Shown here: positions 42,822 through 54,018 of the stretch, piece after piece | Layout: each line of letters opens with the position of its first letter | Numbering within the stretch: position 1 is the stretch's first letter | Assembly (NCBI GenBank): GCA_018806915.1 | Contig: JAGKQI010000090.1 | Span: 806,001-870,000, forward strand | From: Phytophthora colocasiae | Lineage: Eukaryota > Oomycota > Peronosporomycetes > Peronosporales > Peronosporaceae | DNA length: 64,000 nucleotides | Reading direction: 5' to 3' | The notes under the pieces: model-generated | The model's database searches: none | The model's input: only the letters and a program-made list of their open reading frames with translations | Told to the model about the DNA's origin: nothing | Program-made: the position numbers and the translations under genes

Positions 42822-44877
42822 CCGTCTTACCGCGCATCAGCCGCTCTAGGCGCTGTATCGGAGGGAGACCTCGAAATGAGAAGAGGCAAAGGAACAAAAT
42901 ATATTAAAGATGCATTCCGTCCACCTTGAGGGCGAAAAAGCACCCAAGACGAGCGACCGTGATCGTATGTGAAGCGTTTTCAACGCTGTAAGTGAACTCG
43001 GAGCTGACACGGCAGTCGTCGTCGAGCGTCACCACGTGAATGTTCCATCCGTGCATCTGGGATGCAGCGTCGAGTTCACCTGCAGCAATTGCACCTTTTT
43101 GTATTCCAGCAATGTACTTATCATCGAAAAGACCGTCAATATCTTCGAGAGACAGCATGTAATCAGTTAGCTCGGATGCGTACGCTTCAGTAGAAGTGCC
43201 AATGACATGGCAGAAACAGCAAAACAAGCTTGAAGATACGTCTCCTGGAAGGTACCATTCTGGTGAAGCGATGCAAAGCTTCTCACGATCGTCCATTTCA
43301 GCGACAAGATCCTGGTACCTCTGATTCCACTCATCCACGCTAATTTCGTGAGATATCAGCTCGCGAAGGGGAGTGTGTAGCTTATTCATGGCGAAAACCG
43401 ATCTTGAAACAAGTCCACAGAGCTCGAATGCTTTTGCAATCTCTTCGTGAGTTTTACTTGCTATCCATTCAAGTACCCGCTCTGCAACATGATAATACTT
43501 CGGGACCTTTGTGTTCCCCGCTGTTGTCTGCAAACGCTCGTCATCCAAAGCTAGAGCGATATAGTTGTCATACTTGCAGCGGTAAAATTCTTGGAAGCTT
43601 CTGTTCACGACTACGTCAAGTAGCTGGCACAGGCTGGTGAGATTTGGGGGGACGAGTAGCACAAAGATGTTATGCCCTCGAAGGAGGTTCTCGTCATGCA
43701 GCTTGACGTGAGCAGAATACGAGTCTATGATGTACAACACTGAAGTTGGTCTCTTTTCTGCTGCAGATAATCTCTTTAGCGTGCCTGAGTAAGATGTCAT
43801 CACTCCACATTCCACTAGCGTTGACGTCCACCATTACACCTGGGGGGCACGACGGCTTGTTCTTTAACTTCGAGAACAGTAGATGAGGCCTTAGAATCTG
43901 TCCGTCTCCCGTAATTGTGAATGTCGCTGTAAAGCGCTTGTGACTGGTGCCACCTTTACGCAAGAGGACTTCTGGCGATCCTTTTGTCGTGATTGTAGAT
44001 TTCGGTTCCGTCTCAAAATACCGTGGAACCTGATCCATATTGATCACATTGTTGGGCGGGATGTTGTGTTCGTCAATCAGATTCTGTGCTTCAGTGATAA
44101 ACTGAAAGGTGATTTCAGCGGCATCGTCGGGAAGGTGCCTCGTTGTTGTTTGTCGTCGCGACACTAGATTGTATCGCTTTTTAAAGCGGTCAAGCCACCC
44201 CGAAGACGCCTTGAAACTGGTGTTGTCTGCTGATGAAGTAGAAGAACGGGTCTCGGTGTGCAGGTTGAGCGCCTTTAGCTGAATATATTTGTCTTTCACT
44301 CGCAAGCCTTTGTTGTTTCTTGACACTACCCAACTGTGTAGTTTCTGCTCCAGTTCTTGGTGTTCGGCCTTGTTGCCAGCCCCTGGTATACGTCGGATTG
44401 TCCGCGTTGCGGCTTCCCGGCTCTTGGCTACCTCCAGAAGCTTTTCGACCTGCTTGTGCCAACCGCGCACAATAGAAGCCGATGGTATGTTGTGTTTCTT
44501 CGCGAGAGCATTGAAGCCTCAGCCGGGTACGTTGTGCTTGTATTCACGCAGTACCGTCAACTTGAAGTGCAAGCTGTAGCTGTTGCGTTTTGACGACATG
44601 GCGGGCTGTCCAGTGTTATCGACGATTGGAAACTGCGTATGAAGACACGCTCCACAACTGTCGCAGCAACCTACCAGTCGCTGCGAGCCAACCGTTCTCC
44701 AGGTACTCTTACAGCAGGTAGTCTTACAGCAGGTAGTCTTACAGCAGGAGCGGGGCTAATGCTTCGTACATGGGCGTTCTATCTGAACTGGGCGTAGTAC
44801 ACGCGAGGTCGAGCTCCAAATCTTTGCTGTTTATCCCTTCTGTAGTGCGCCTAGGCGGCTGATGCGCGGTAAGACGG
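42822..44877 (-). mobile_element. pogo-like element, copy B
   Basis: As copy A, but the 23-bp terminal repeats are identical at both ends, with TA on each side. It is 10 bp shorter because of the deletion near 42885. Confidence 0.8.
42904..44599 (-). pseudogene. pogo-like (CENP-B/DDE_1) transposase relic, copy B
   Basis: Identical in layout to copy A: start at 44599, TGA at 44519-44521, frameshift in 43694-43815, all three catalytic Asp blocks present. Differences from copy A are a few substitutions (for example near 44250 and 44446). Confidence 0.8.
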
Positions 44878-45489
44878 TAGCATTGTTTTGTTTTGCGGGG
44901 TCTCATTTCACAGCCACGGATTATTACTAGCAGTATCTCATGGAGTAAAGGGGTCTAATTTTTGTCGTGAGTGTTGGTCAAATGCTAACAGAAGTATACT
45001 TGACCAACACTCACGACAGATTTGACCATTTACTGGTGGGCGGAATTTTCAGGATGGCGGTTGGCTTTTTTTAGGATGATAAGGTTGGACAGGTTATATT
45101 AGATGTTGGAGTGCACACCACAACCAAGTCGCTACAGTACGCAGAATCAGCAGTGCTGTGAGCGATGTTGCTGCGGATCATGGTCGCGGAGACCAGCAGG
45201 TGCGGTTCAAGGTAGCTGTTAACAGCAACTTCGCTAACGTACTGACCTTCTTGTCGTGGTAATACTGCAGCACACGTACACGTCTAGACTTGACGTCATT
45301 CTGGCAAGGAGATCTGGTGACGCAGCGCCAAATCCGGCCAGTCTTCATCAGTTTCCTCGTTTGGTCGTTTGCAAGACCCCAAACGAATTAACTCACGCTC
45401 CGATTCATTGGCAAGTAACGCAATAACAAGTGGAAGTGGAAGTCTTGAACAACGCAAAAGTTTTCGGTCTGTATCTGTGTCAGCGAAGG

Positions 45490-45756
45490 TCTACTACACG
45501 ATTCCTGCAGTGGGCTCTTCAATACAAACGTACTCTGATTTTGGACGCATTTGCAAACAATCTCACGTACAATGAGCAAGGTGTAGCGGATAAAATCGAA
45601 GTAAATTGGTGGGTTGTCAGGAGCTGTTGCCAATGCAGCTTTGATAGAGCTTTTATCCGCTACACCTTGCTCATTGTACGTGAGATTGTTTGCAAATGCG
45701 TCCAAAATCAGAGTACGTTTGTATTGAAGAGCCCACTGCAGGAATCGTGTAGTAGA
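45490..45756. repeat. Perfect 106-bp inverted repeat (55-bp loop)
   Basis: Bases 45490-45595 are exactly complementary, inverted, to 45651-45756. The left arm also exists in unit 1 (about 40148-40253) but there the right arm is absent because unit 2 begins in the loop. Confidence 0.92.
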
Positions 45757-46616
45757 GAACAACCTAGAAGCACCAGTTGTAGAGTTTCTACTAGGGAATG
45801 GACGGTTACTATTCCTGTTAATCGATATCGAGCTTAAAACAAAATATAATTAGAATCGGGTGATGATGTAGGTGTTGGTTGGGATTGGGGTGCGCGACGG
45901 GAGGGAGGGTTCTCGAGGTAAACCCCCCTTCTGAATCTCATGAGCGCTTCAGTTCTGCTTCATTCTGCCAACGGCGGTGATATGAGAGCGACAAGACGGT
46001 ACATGTAGTGATGGGTACTTGTCATTAGTGGATCAATAAGAAAAATAATGCCATAATATATTGGCGGGGCCGACGCCTTGCAATCAATCTCGAATTGTAC
46101 CGGTATTGTGAGAAGCCCTGCTGGTTGGTACATGTAGTTTCGTCGCCATGCCGAGGACGATTCAAAACTGCCTTCAGTTCTGATTCAACTGCGGCTGATC
46201 TCTTTGCACGGTTGGCCTGCCACGTCAGTGACGTGACGTCACTCAGCAAAGAGTACTGAATCAGCAGCGCACTCAGTATGTTGTCTAAACATCATGATTG
46301 GATTTCCATATGCTATAGCTGTGATGTTTGAAAGCACCACTTTGCTGTCACCATGCGTTAGAACTACTGTAGCAATGCCCTAGCTGCCCTGACAGTGCAT
46401 GTGCATACACACTGTAGCACAGATACACCTTTGAATCTCCGTCAATTAAAAGTCGATAGCCCTGCGGCCTGCACTGCAAGGCCTGCAATACATTGTGTAG
46501 GTTTCACAAGGAAAGTTGATCTGATCTTGGACTTCAACGCCTAGAAAGTGCAAACGTCGCATCACTTCAATTGAAGTTTCAAGACACCGCACAAAGCCTG
46601 TGAATTTACGTTGAAT
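45757..46616. other. Repeat-rich non-coding stretch
   Basis: Holds a short MULE fragment (46122-46178) and AGTGACGT-G-ACGTCACT (46227-46243), a small palindrome. No gene is supported. Confidence 0.5.
46122..46178 (+). pseudogene. MULE 5' fragment
   Basis: Nearly the same as 33077-33140, including GCCATGCCGAGGACGATTCA and AAAACTGCCTTCA, which in the larger relic encodes MPRTIQNCLQ. Only the first codons remain. Confidence 0.65.
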
Positions 46617-46618
46617 TA

Positions 46619-48231
46619 CAGACAACGACACAAATACCCGGGCAACACAAAACCCGGGAACACGAGAAAATGCATTTATTTTGACCAATCCAATTGCTAG
46701 AAAAACACTATACATTACGAACCTTGAAAATGTAAAAATTGGATGGCCAGCAGCTAAAACGCCGGGGCACCGGCCAGTCCTACCACTGTATAAAATGCCG
46801 CGGAAGCAACACAGCTACACCGTAAAAGTGAAGCAGGAATCCATCGAGCGGATCGGCTTGACCGCAACGGTCGCCGAGCTCAGGTACCCCATGGGACCGT
46901 GGACAGGTGGTGGCGGGCGCGTGACAAACTCCCGGGCGTACATGGGAAACAAGTTGTCTAAGACGACAAAGGGCAGGGGCGCAAGGAAAGCTTTCCATTC
47001 ACCCCAGCCCTTGTCACCTTCATGAAGGACACTCGCCAAGACGAAGAGGTAAGTTTTATCAGTCTTTACAATTGTTGAATTATTTATAACGTAAATGTCT
47101 ATGTAGTGGCTTACTACGTCCATAATGATAGGTTTTATAGAAGAGAACTTTGAAGAATGGCTAGAACAATATGAAGAAGGAAAGACGTCACCACAGAGCT
47201 GTCGAAAAGCGCTGGAGAGACTACTGCAGAGAACAGCAAAACGGTAAATCACTTGTCTCAGTACATTTACAATTATATTAATACTAAAAATGCTCTGTAT
47301 TGTCATTATGTACTGTTTTAAGTTATGGGTTTTCGACACAAAAAGCTCAAGAAACGAAGTTGCCGTGCTTGGATCTATTACAGATCAAGCAGGACTTTGC
47401 TATTGAGTTTTGGTCTGTCTACAGCTCCTACTCACCATCCGAAATATACAATATGGACGAAACTGCAATTAATTTCGACATGCCGCCTGTAAGAATCTGG
47501 GGCGTCAAAGGGAGAAGAGGGTCGGCAAAGGTCAAAGACCTCACGAAGCACTGCGGACGTATGACAGCAGTCCTGACAATACGAGCTGATGGTTTGTATA
47601 CTTGGTTTTTGTATATCTATTTTATTTTTAATAATATTTATTGTTTTAGGAAAAAACTCCCTATTCTTTTCATTTTGAGAGGAAAATTGGGTGGCACGAT
47701 TGATACCAAGGAGATCCGTACTCTTCCAAAAGGACACTTTTACACGGTACAAGAGGCTGGGTGGATGGATGCGGCAGGATGGCAATTTTATAATAAAAAC
47801 CTCCTAAAGTATGAAATTGATGGCCCAGCCGTGCTTCTTGTGGACAACTTTGAGAGCCATGTGTCCGAGCAAGGTGTGCGAGTTGCCGCGGAAGAGTCCT
47901 GCGCTACTGTGGTCCCTTTACCCCCCAAAAGCACTTCTGTTTGCCAGCCACTGGACGTCGGGGTAATGGGACCACTAAAAGCTTTACAATTAGAGGTTGC
48001 TTTACTTCTACAAAGAGCCTCTCTGCTCCTGAAAAACGTCTTAAAGCTATCAAGGATACAATCAAGGCGTGGGAAGAGTTTTCGGACGAGCTAGTAATTC
48101 ATGCTTCAGACAGCTATTCCTAGGGTTGCAGTTTAATAAATGGATTTTTTATACTTTCCTTGAACTCTGTATTACCCAATCAGCGCATTGTACTGTGGCC
48201 TGTTTGGCCCGTGTTTTTGTGTCGTTGTCTG
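46619..48231 (+). mobile_element. Second pogo-like element family, with introns
   Basis: CAGACAACGACACAAA at 46619 and inverted at 48231, followed by looser similarity (ACCCGGGC versus ACACGGGC), are flanked by TA on both sides (46617-46618 and 48232-48233). Length 1,613 bp. Confidence 0.75.
46797..48123 (+). pseudogene. pogo-like transposase relic with three introns
   Basis: Exons approximately 46797-47048, 47132-47244, 47323-47591 and 47650-48123, with GT-AG introns. Blocks: MPRKQHSYTVKVKQESIERI (DNA-binding start), GRKESFPFTPALVTFMKD, IEENFEEWLEQYEEGKTS, then the core IYNMDETAINFDMPP (first Asp), AVLLVDNFESHVSEQ (second Asp) and PPKSTSVCQPLDVGVMGPLK (third Asp). A frame change and TAA lie near 46890-46960, another near 47650, and the C-terminal frame (APEKRLKAIKDTIKAWEEF) is shifted after 47998, so it is dead. 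It is a different lineage from the pogo copies at 37-45 kb. Confidence 0.7.
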
Positions 48232-48233
48232 TA

Positions 48234-49639
48234 GATTGCGTGGATTTTAAAACCTCTGGCTCACAACCTGAAGACAAATCGCTTGACGTAGGGAGCGAAC
48301 ACCTGCACCTGCATCGACACCAGGCGGCTCGTACAGTAATACACTGCACTTACCACGATCTTAGTAAGATCATCTTACCACCTTTGCAAATCCAACCGAT
48401 GGCAGGAAGACGTCGATCGCGTCGGGATAAGAGCTCAACCAAGGCACTAGGGAAAGAGTCCCCTCGCACCAAGAGTCGGAGCTGCGCCCTTCAATAGTGT
48501 CGGTCGGTGCACCTTGGAGCTTTGCTGCAAACTGTACTGTATGAACTCCTTCTAGTCTACGAAGACGGACTGTTCTGTAGAGCGGCTTCCCAACTTTTTA
48601 AAGAACTTCAACGGATACCCTTTTATTCAAGTGCAGGTGTTGCTCCATTGTGCGTTGTGCTCTCGCTCTCTTGACAGGGGGATGCTGCGGTCATGACCGC
48701 CAAAAAGACTAAAAACTTCATGAAATTAATCCGTGGGTATGTCACAGTCTGCTGTTCATTCGCGTAGTGAATGCAAACTCAAGGGAGTGGCGTGTTGCAA
48801 GGAGCTCGGAGAGGCGTCTAATGCCTCTCGGGTATGCGCCTCGAGTCTTTCTCCGCGGCAAGTCGAGCAGAGCTTCAAGGGCCGTTAATTACTTCAATAC
48901 TCCCTTTCTTCGCAAATCCGGTGTTGGCTCCTCGCTCTTTTCTGTCAAACGTTAAACACCCAACGCGCAACTTCGAGATGTATGCTCGTTGAGGGCTCCA
49001 CCCGATGCCTGCTCTCTGGAATTTATATTGACGGCCTGTAAGAGCAAGCCAGCTCGAGGTTTTGCTGCTCATTCTTCGTCGTCGAAGGATACTTCTTCAC
49101 CTTGAAAAGACGTCGAGGTTTATAGTAAGTATGTAGCATGCTATACCACCTGCAAAGGGCTTCGAGTTACAGCACACAGCAGGCCAACCGGTAGTGTTAC
49201 TGCGAGGAAGCAGCATCTGATGGGATGCCCGCGGGCGAGCAGTGTGTGGCGTCCTATCAGGTGCTTGCTACTTTTCGCCCACTTCTCTGCACGAAAGCTG
49301 ACCTTTTTAGGAATCCGGTGCAATGCTTTAAGGGGATGCTTTCGTAGGAATCCTCACTTTTTGATTTTTAATTCCGCGTACAGACAAGCCCGCGGTATTA
49401 AAGTCAGTACTCATTGCAAGTGTAACTTCGTATGTTCACATCTCAGTCCTGCAGGACTGTAGAGATTTGAGGGGGGACAACAATCTCTATTGGCTCTGCA
49501 ACGTTTGAAGCTGGATCGACGACGCTGGTGTCACGCGAGATACGGACTGGCTTATGTGGTACATCGTACAAGTGGACTGGTAGGTAAACCAAACGATCAG
49601 GAGATCCGACAAAAGGGGGAAAAGTTAAAAAAGCTCAGC
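48234..49639. other. Intergenic region upstream of symporter copy 2
   Basis: Only short frames of no recognised kind (for example 48400-48497, a basic 32-codon frame). From about 49550 the sequence resembles the upstream regions of the other symporter copies. Confidence 0.5.
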
Positions 49640-49655
49640 TCATTCCTCAATTTGC
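49640..49655 (+). promoter_or_regulatory. Core promoter of symporter copy 2
   Basis: TCATTCCTCAATTTGC is a textbook match to the oomycete initiator plus flanking promoter element. Transcription starting there gives a 5' UTR of about 53 bases before the ATG at 49695. Confidence 0.75.
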
Positions 49656-49694
49656 CTCTTCGGTCGCAGTCCTCCACCCAGCAAGCAGATTCCA

Positions 49695-51077
49695 ATGGCC
49701 ATCAACGCTGACGACTACCGGTCAATGGAGGCTCCAATCCCCGAGAAGAAGTCGTTCGTCCGCAAGATGCTCACGTCGCTGACGTTCTGGATCATCGTCG
49801 GTATGGTTGTTGGTATCCTCCTCGGCCAGTTCGCCCCTACGTTCTCCGAGAAGGCTGCTCCGATGAAGAACATCTTCCTGCGTACCGTGCAGTTCATCGT
49901 GTTCCCGCTCGTGTTCTCCTCGCTGGTGGTCGGAATTGCCGACCAGAAGGACATGAAGCAGCTCGGCCGTTTGGCTCTCAAGTCCATCATCTACTTCGAG
50001 ATCATCACCACGTTGGCTCTAATTGTCGGCCTGCTGGCTGTCAACCTTGTGAAGCCCGGTAACGTCGGACTCACTCAGGGTGACGACTACGAGGATGAGT
50101 CTGGGACCAGTTTGTCTTTCGAGAAGTGGATCAACCACTTGACCCCCAAGACGTGGGGCGAGATGATGGGCGGTTCGGGCTCGTCGGAGCTTCTCCAGGT
50201 GCTGGTGGCTGCTATCCTCACGGGTGTCGCTACTTCCCAGCTGAAGGACGAGCACAAGAACCTGATCATTGACTTTTCCCGCGCTGTCCTTGAGATGATG
50301 TTCAAGTTCGTGGACATTGTGATCTGGACGGCTCCGATCGGTGTGTGCTTTGCCATTGCCGATGCGGTCGGATCGAACGGCCTTTCTTCTCTTGGATCTC
50401 TGGGCGCTCTTGTTGCCACTGTGTACGTGACGATTCTTCTGTTCATCGTCGTTGTCTTCGGAGGCGTCTGCTTGATGTTCAAGATCAACGTCCTGGAGTT
50501 CCTTGTGGCCATGAAGGACCCCCTTATCATCGCCTACACTACCGCTACGTCTGAAGCTGCCCTGCCTAAGGTGTTCGAGGCCCTCGAGAAGTACGGTGTG
50601 TCTACCCACGTTTCGGGCTTCGTCGTCCCCTTTGGCTACTCGTTCAACCTTGACGGCTCGACACTCTACCTTTCGTTGGCTGCTGTCTTCTGTGCTCAGG
50701 CTTCGGGTATCGACAAGTCGATCGGTGAGCAGATCGTCATGGTGCTCATGCTCATGATCTCGTCCAAGGGTGTGGCTGGTGTCCGTTCGGCATCGATCAT
50801 TGTTATTGCTTCAACCCTGGACCAGTTCGACATCCCTTCGTGGCCGGTAGCTCTGATTCTTGGCGTGGACTGGATCATGGACATGCTCCGTACCCTCACC
50901 AACGTCGGTGGCAACTGTTTGGCTTCGGTTGTGATGGCCAAGATGGAGAACGAGTTCCGCACGGAGGAGTGGGAGCGCAACTTCGGCATGCTGCACGGAG
51001 AGGGCAAGATGAGTGTCATGGAGGAGAAGATGAGCCACGTGTCGGCTGTGTCCGCCATCGAGGAGGGCCGTCGCTAA
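49695..51077 (+). CDS. Dicarboxylate/amino acid:cation symporter (DAACS family), intact copy 2
   Basis: A 460-aa intronless membrane protein of the SLC1/GltP-like family, which couples uptake of acidic or neutral amino acids or dicarboxylates to Na+ or H+. About eight transmembrane segments and two re-entrant hairpins are expected; visible are LTSLTFWIIVGMVVGILLGQ near residue 30, FIVFPLVFSSLVVGIA, GSGSSELLQVLVAAILTG, TTATSEAALPKVFEALEK, the substrate/cation motif VPFGYSFNLDGSTLY and hairpin 2 SKGVAGVRSASIIVIASTLD. The C-terminal tail is cytosolic and charged. The start is the first ATG after a strong core promoter. It is GC-rich at third positions and the only undamaged member of the three copies here. 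It lies tail to tail with copy 3. Substrate cannot be told. Confidence 0.88.
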   Translation: MAINADDYRSMEAPIPEKKSFVRKMLTSLTFWIIVGMVVGILLGQFAPTFSEKAAPMKNIFLRTVQFIVFPLVFSSLVVGIADQKDMKQLGRLALKSIIYFEIITTLALIVGLLAVNLVKPGNVGLTQGDDYEDESGTSLSFEKWINHLTPKTWGEMMGGSGSSELLQVLVAAILTGVATSQLKDEHKNLIIDFSRAVLEMMFKFVDIVIWTAPIGVCFAIADAVGSNGLSSLGSLGALVATVYVTILLFIVVVFGGVCLMFKINVLEFLVAMKDPLIIAYTTATSEAALPKVFEALEKYGVSTHVSGFVVPFGYSFNLDGSTLYLSLAAVFCAQASGIDKSIGEQIVMVLMLMISSKGVAGVRSASIIVIASTLDQFDIPSWPVALILGVDWIMDMLRTLTNVGGNCLASVVMAKMENEFRTEEWERNFGMLHGEGKMSVMEEKMSHVSAVSAIEEGRR

Positions 51078-51888
51078 GACTCCCAGTGCCTGGTGTAGTA
51101 AGTACTGTTTGGCAGTATAGTTCAAGCACAGTAGGCGCGGGTAGTACCCTGATATACCAATAATGTTGAAACCTGTTGTATCTCTTTTATCACTCTCCAA
51201 TCCTTCTTCTTTTCTTTTAACAATTGTTCTTCTTTTCCTGAGCAGTTGTTATTCGTTTTTTAAATATTGTTTTGCTAAAGATTTTGCTACCCCGTAGACT
51301 ATACCGACCTTGTGTCTGTGTGTTCTCAACCTACTACTAGTACTTTGCTGGGAAATGGCACAAACCTGTGTGAACGAGATGTTAGCACCCTATCGCTCTT
51401 CTTCAGTTTCCGTCAATTCTTCAAAAGTTTTTGCCTTATAGATTCAAGAGAGGAAATCACAGCTTCGTTCCTGAACGCACTGTTTGTAGCACGATACGGG
51501 TCCACATGCATCACCAAATAAATCTTCTGTGGCCTGCCAAGTGGAAGCGTGTGCCTGGATATCTAGGTTCCAAAAACTTAGTACTCATTAAGTACTTAGC
51601 ACACTCTTCTTCGCTGCTGAGGGTGTCGAAGCTTTGATCGTGTCTTCCTTCACCATCGTTGAGTTCACTATGTGAAGCTGCAACTAATATCCAAACTGAC
51701 TGCAACCCATATCCAGTCACTCGCGTTGGCGGTTGCTTTCATTTTCATTCAGAGCAATGACAGGGACAACATTAATCCTGTAGAATCATGTAAGTACAGC
51801 AAACACATAAATGAACAAGGAGAATTGATTTTGATAATACGAACATTTTGTTGTGCTTCTCGTAGCTACGTGTAGACTGCCTTGCAGC
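51078..51888. other. Intergenic region between convergent symporter copies
   Basis: AT-rich; no gene is supported. Confidence 0.5.
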
Positions 51889-52972
51889 TTAGTGGCGACC
51901 TTCCTCAACCGCCGACACGTGACTCATTTTCCCCTCAATCGCACTCACCTTGTCCTCGCCGTGCAGCATCCTGAGCTCGCGCTCCCACTCCTCCGTACGG
52001 AATTCATTCTCCAACTTGGCCATCACAACCGAAGCCAAGCAGTTGCCCATTACATTAGTGAGCGTACGAAGCATATCCATGATCCAATCCACCCCAAGAA
52101 TCAGAGCAACCGGCCAAGACGGAATGTCGAACTGATCCAGAGTCGAGGCAAGAACAAGCCGATCGGACACCAGCCACGCCCTTGGATGAAATCATAAGCA
52201 TGAGTACCATGACGATCTGTTCCCCAACCGACTTGTGAACACCTGCAGCTTGAGCGCAAAAGACAGATGCGAGCGAGAGGTAGAGTGTCGAACCGTCCAA
52301 GTTGAACGAATAGCCGAAGGGAACAACAAAGCCCGAAATGTGCGTGGCCACACCATACTTCTCCAAAGCCTCAAAGACCTTAGGCAGAGCAGCTTCTGAC
52401 GTTGCAGTAGTGTAGGCAATGATCAGCGGCTCCTTCATGGCGATGAGGAACTCGATCGGGTTGATCTTAAACATAAGACAGACAGCACCAAATACTACGA
52501 GGATGAAGATGGCGATGGTCACGTACACGGTACCAACCAGAGCTCCCAAGCTTCCAAGTGCTGACAGACCGTTCGATCCGATAGCATCAGCAATGGCAAA
52601 GCACACACCGACAGGGGCCGTCCAGATGATAATATCCACGAACTTGAACATCATCTCCAAGATAGCACGGGCGAAGTCGATGATCAGACGCTTGTGCTCT
52701 TCTCTTAGCTTCGAAGTGGCTACACCAGTGAGTACAGCAGCAACCAACACTTGAAGCAGCTCCGACGACCCAGAACCTCCCATCATCTCGCCCCACGTCT
52801 TGGGGGTCAAGTGTTCGATCCAAATCTCAAACGTGAAGGTGGTCGAGGACTCGTCGTCGTAGGCGTCACCCTCCGTAACGCCGACTTTGCCTGGTTTGGC
52901 GATGTTGACAGCTAGAAGCCCAATGATCAACGCGACGGTGGTGATCACTTCGAAGTAGATGATCGATTTGAT
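51889..52972 (-). pseudogene. Symporter copy 3, 3' portion (interrupted)
   Basis: This is the downstream part of a symporter gene whose 5' part lies at 62291-62591. It reads from KSIIYFEVITTVALIIGLLA through VPFGYSFNLDGSTLY to a tail ending SHVSAVEEGRH at 51889. Besides the retrotransposon insertion it has its own frameshift near 52165: an 8-bp loss relative to copy 1 in the SKGVAGVRSA region of hairpin 2. Nearly identical to copy 1 elsewhere. Confidence 0.85.
52957..52972. repeat. 16-bp target-site duplication, 3' side of the LINE
   Basis: AGATGATCGATTTGAT here equals 62291-62306. The uninterrupted gene (copy 1, about 23736-23751 on the opposite strand) has this sequence once. Confidence 0.92.
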
Positions 52973-53121
52973 TTTTTTTTTTTTGTTTGGTAAGGTATAT
53001 TGTGTTACTGTTTCCATCTCTGGAAGTGAACTCTAATTACCATCCCCGTCCGGCTGCAATGTCCGTACGAGTCCTCCTCATCTCATCTACTACACGCTTC
53101 ACATCCCCGTTACTCCTCCCT

Positions 53122-53994
53122 CTACTCTTGCTTTCTGTCAGCCAACCACTTACTTACATCCCCCTCCATCCTCTCGACAATCCCTTCCTGTAACCGATGG
53201 GTAGCTCCGTCGTCTGTAAACGTGACCATAACGCTCGTCCTTCTGTCCATGGCCTCGTTGGCCAACCAATCAGCCATCTTGTTGTGCGCACGATAGTGAT
53301 GGCTCCACGATCCCACCGCACACATATCTGCTAGCTTGCTGACTGCCTGATACCAATGCTTAAGCTTCTTTGATTTCGGTGGCGTTTTGCTGATCATCAT
53401 TCGAATAACCATCATGCTATCACCGACCACATGTATCTTCCTCCACCCCTTACTGACCGCGTGAGTTAGCAATCGATGCAAGCCGATAAATTCCGCAACG
53501 TTATTCGTCATGGTCGCCCCGCCGAGAGCCGTCGCCGCTGCCCATTCGATTGTTGCCTTGCCGCCGCCGCCTATCTTGATGACCACGCTGCCACTATCAC
53601 CTGGACCTGGATTACCCCGTGATCCCCCGTCGAAGAACGCCACACGTACAAATTCGTCCGGAATCGTCTCCACTTGAAGTCTTGCTGTGTTGGTCCAATT
53701 GCCTGTGATGGCGGCCGCCACCTTGATCCTGTCAATAGAGTCGGCTGTGATCGGAAAGAGTGTCAGTCTGTACCGCTCGTACGCCTCCTTCATCGCGATT
53801 CTCCATAACCCAATAGCCTCGGCCAACTGTCGAGGTGTTCCACCTCCAGGGTGAATCCGATCTACATTCCAACGCCAGATTGCTGTCACCGTCACCGCAA
53901 CTCCCAATGCCCACATTTCGTCTGCGGTTTGATGGAGCTTCACCCAGTCCTGCAATCCCATATCTACACCCCATCTTACCAACCACTCCGGCAT
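53122..53994 (-). pseudogene. LINE ORF2 segment with RNase H domain
   Basis: The frame from MPEWLVRWGVDMGLQDW to a stop at 53122 contains an RNase H1-like domain: VAFFDGGSRGNPGPG (Asp), TNNVAEFIGLHRLL (Glu), HVVGDSMMVIRM (Asp) and HYRAHNKMADWLANEAMD (His, Asp). All catalytic positions are present. It is separated from the preceding ORF2 frame by shifts in 53994-54060 (the SIKFLTEAV piece is in yet another frame), so the polyprotein is broken here. Confidence 0.75.
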
Positions 53995-54018
53995 TTTGGA
54001 CAGCCTCAGTCAAAAATT

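Larger units (their letters stand above)
34963..45653. repeat. Tandem duplication of a 5.34-kb transposon-derived segment
   Basis: 34963-40308 and 40309-45653 are about 99.8% identical by eye. I count about five small indels (extra G near 41709, 4-bp CG/G expansion near 42270, a 10-bp loss near 42885, a T run near 45070) and a handful of substitutions. Each unit holds a 5'-truncated piggyBac relic, a complete pogo-like element and about 800 bp of other DNA. The left border lies just inside an intron of piggyBac. Confidence 0.9.

Noticed and set aside
45388..45837. Opposing 124- and 135-codon frames in the hairpin
   Set aside because: Both arise from the inverted repeat and mirror each other; no domain is seen.
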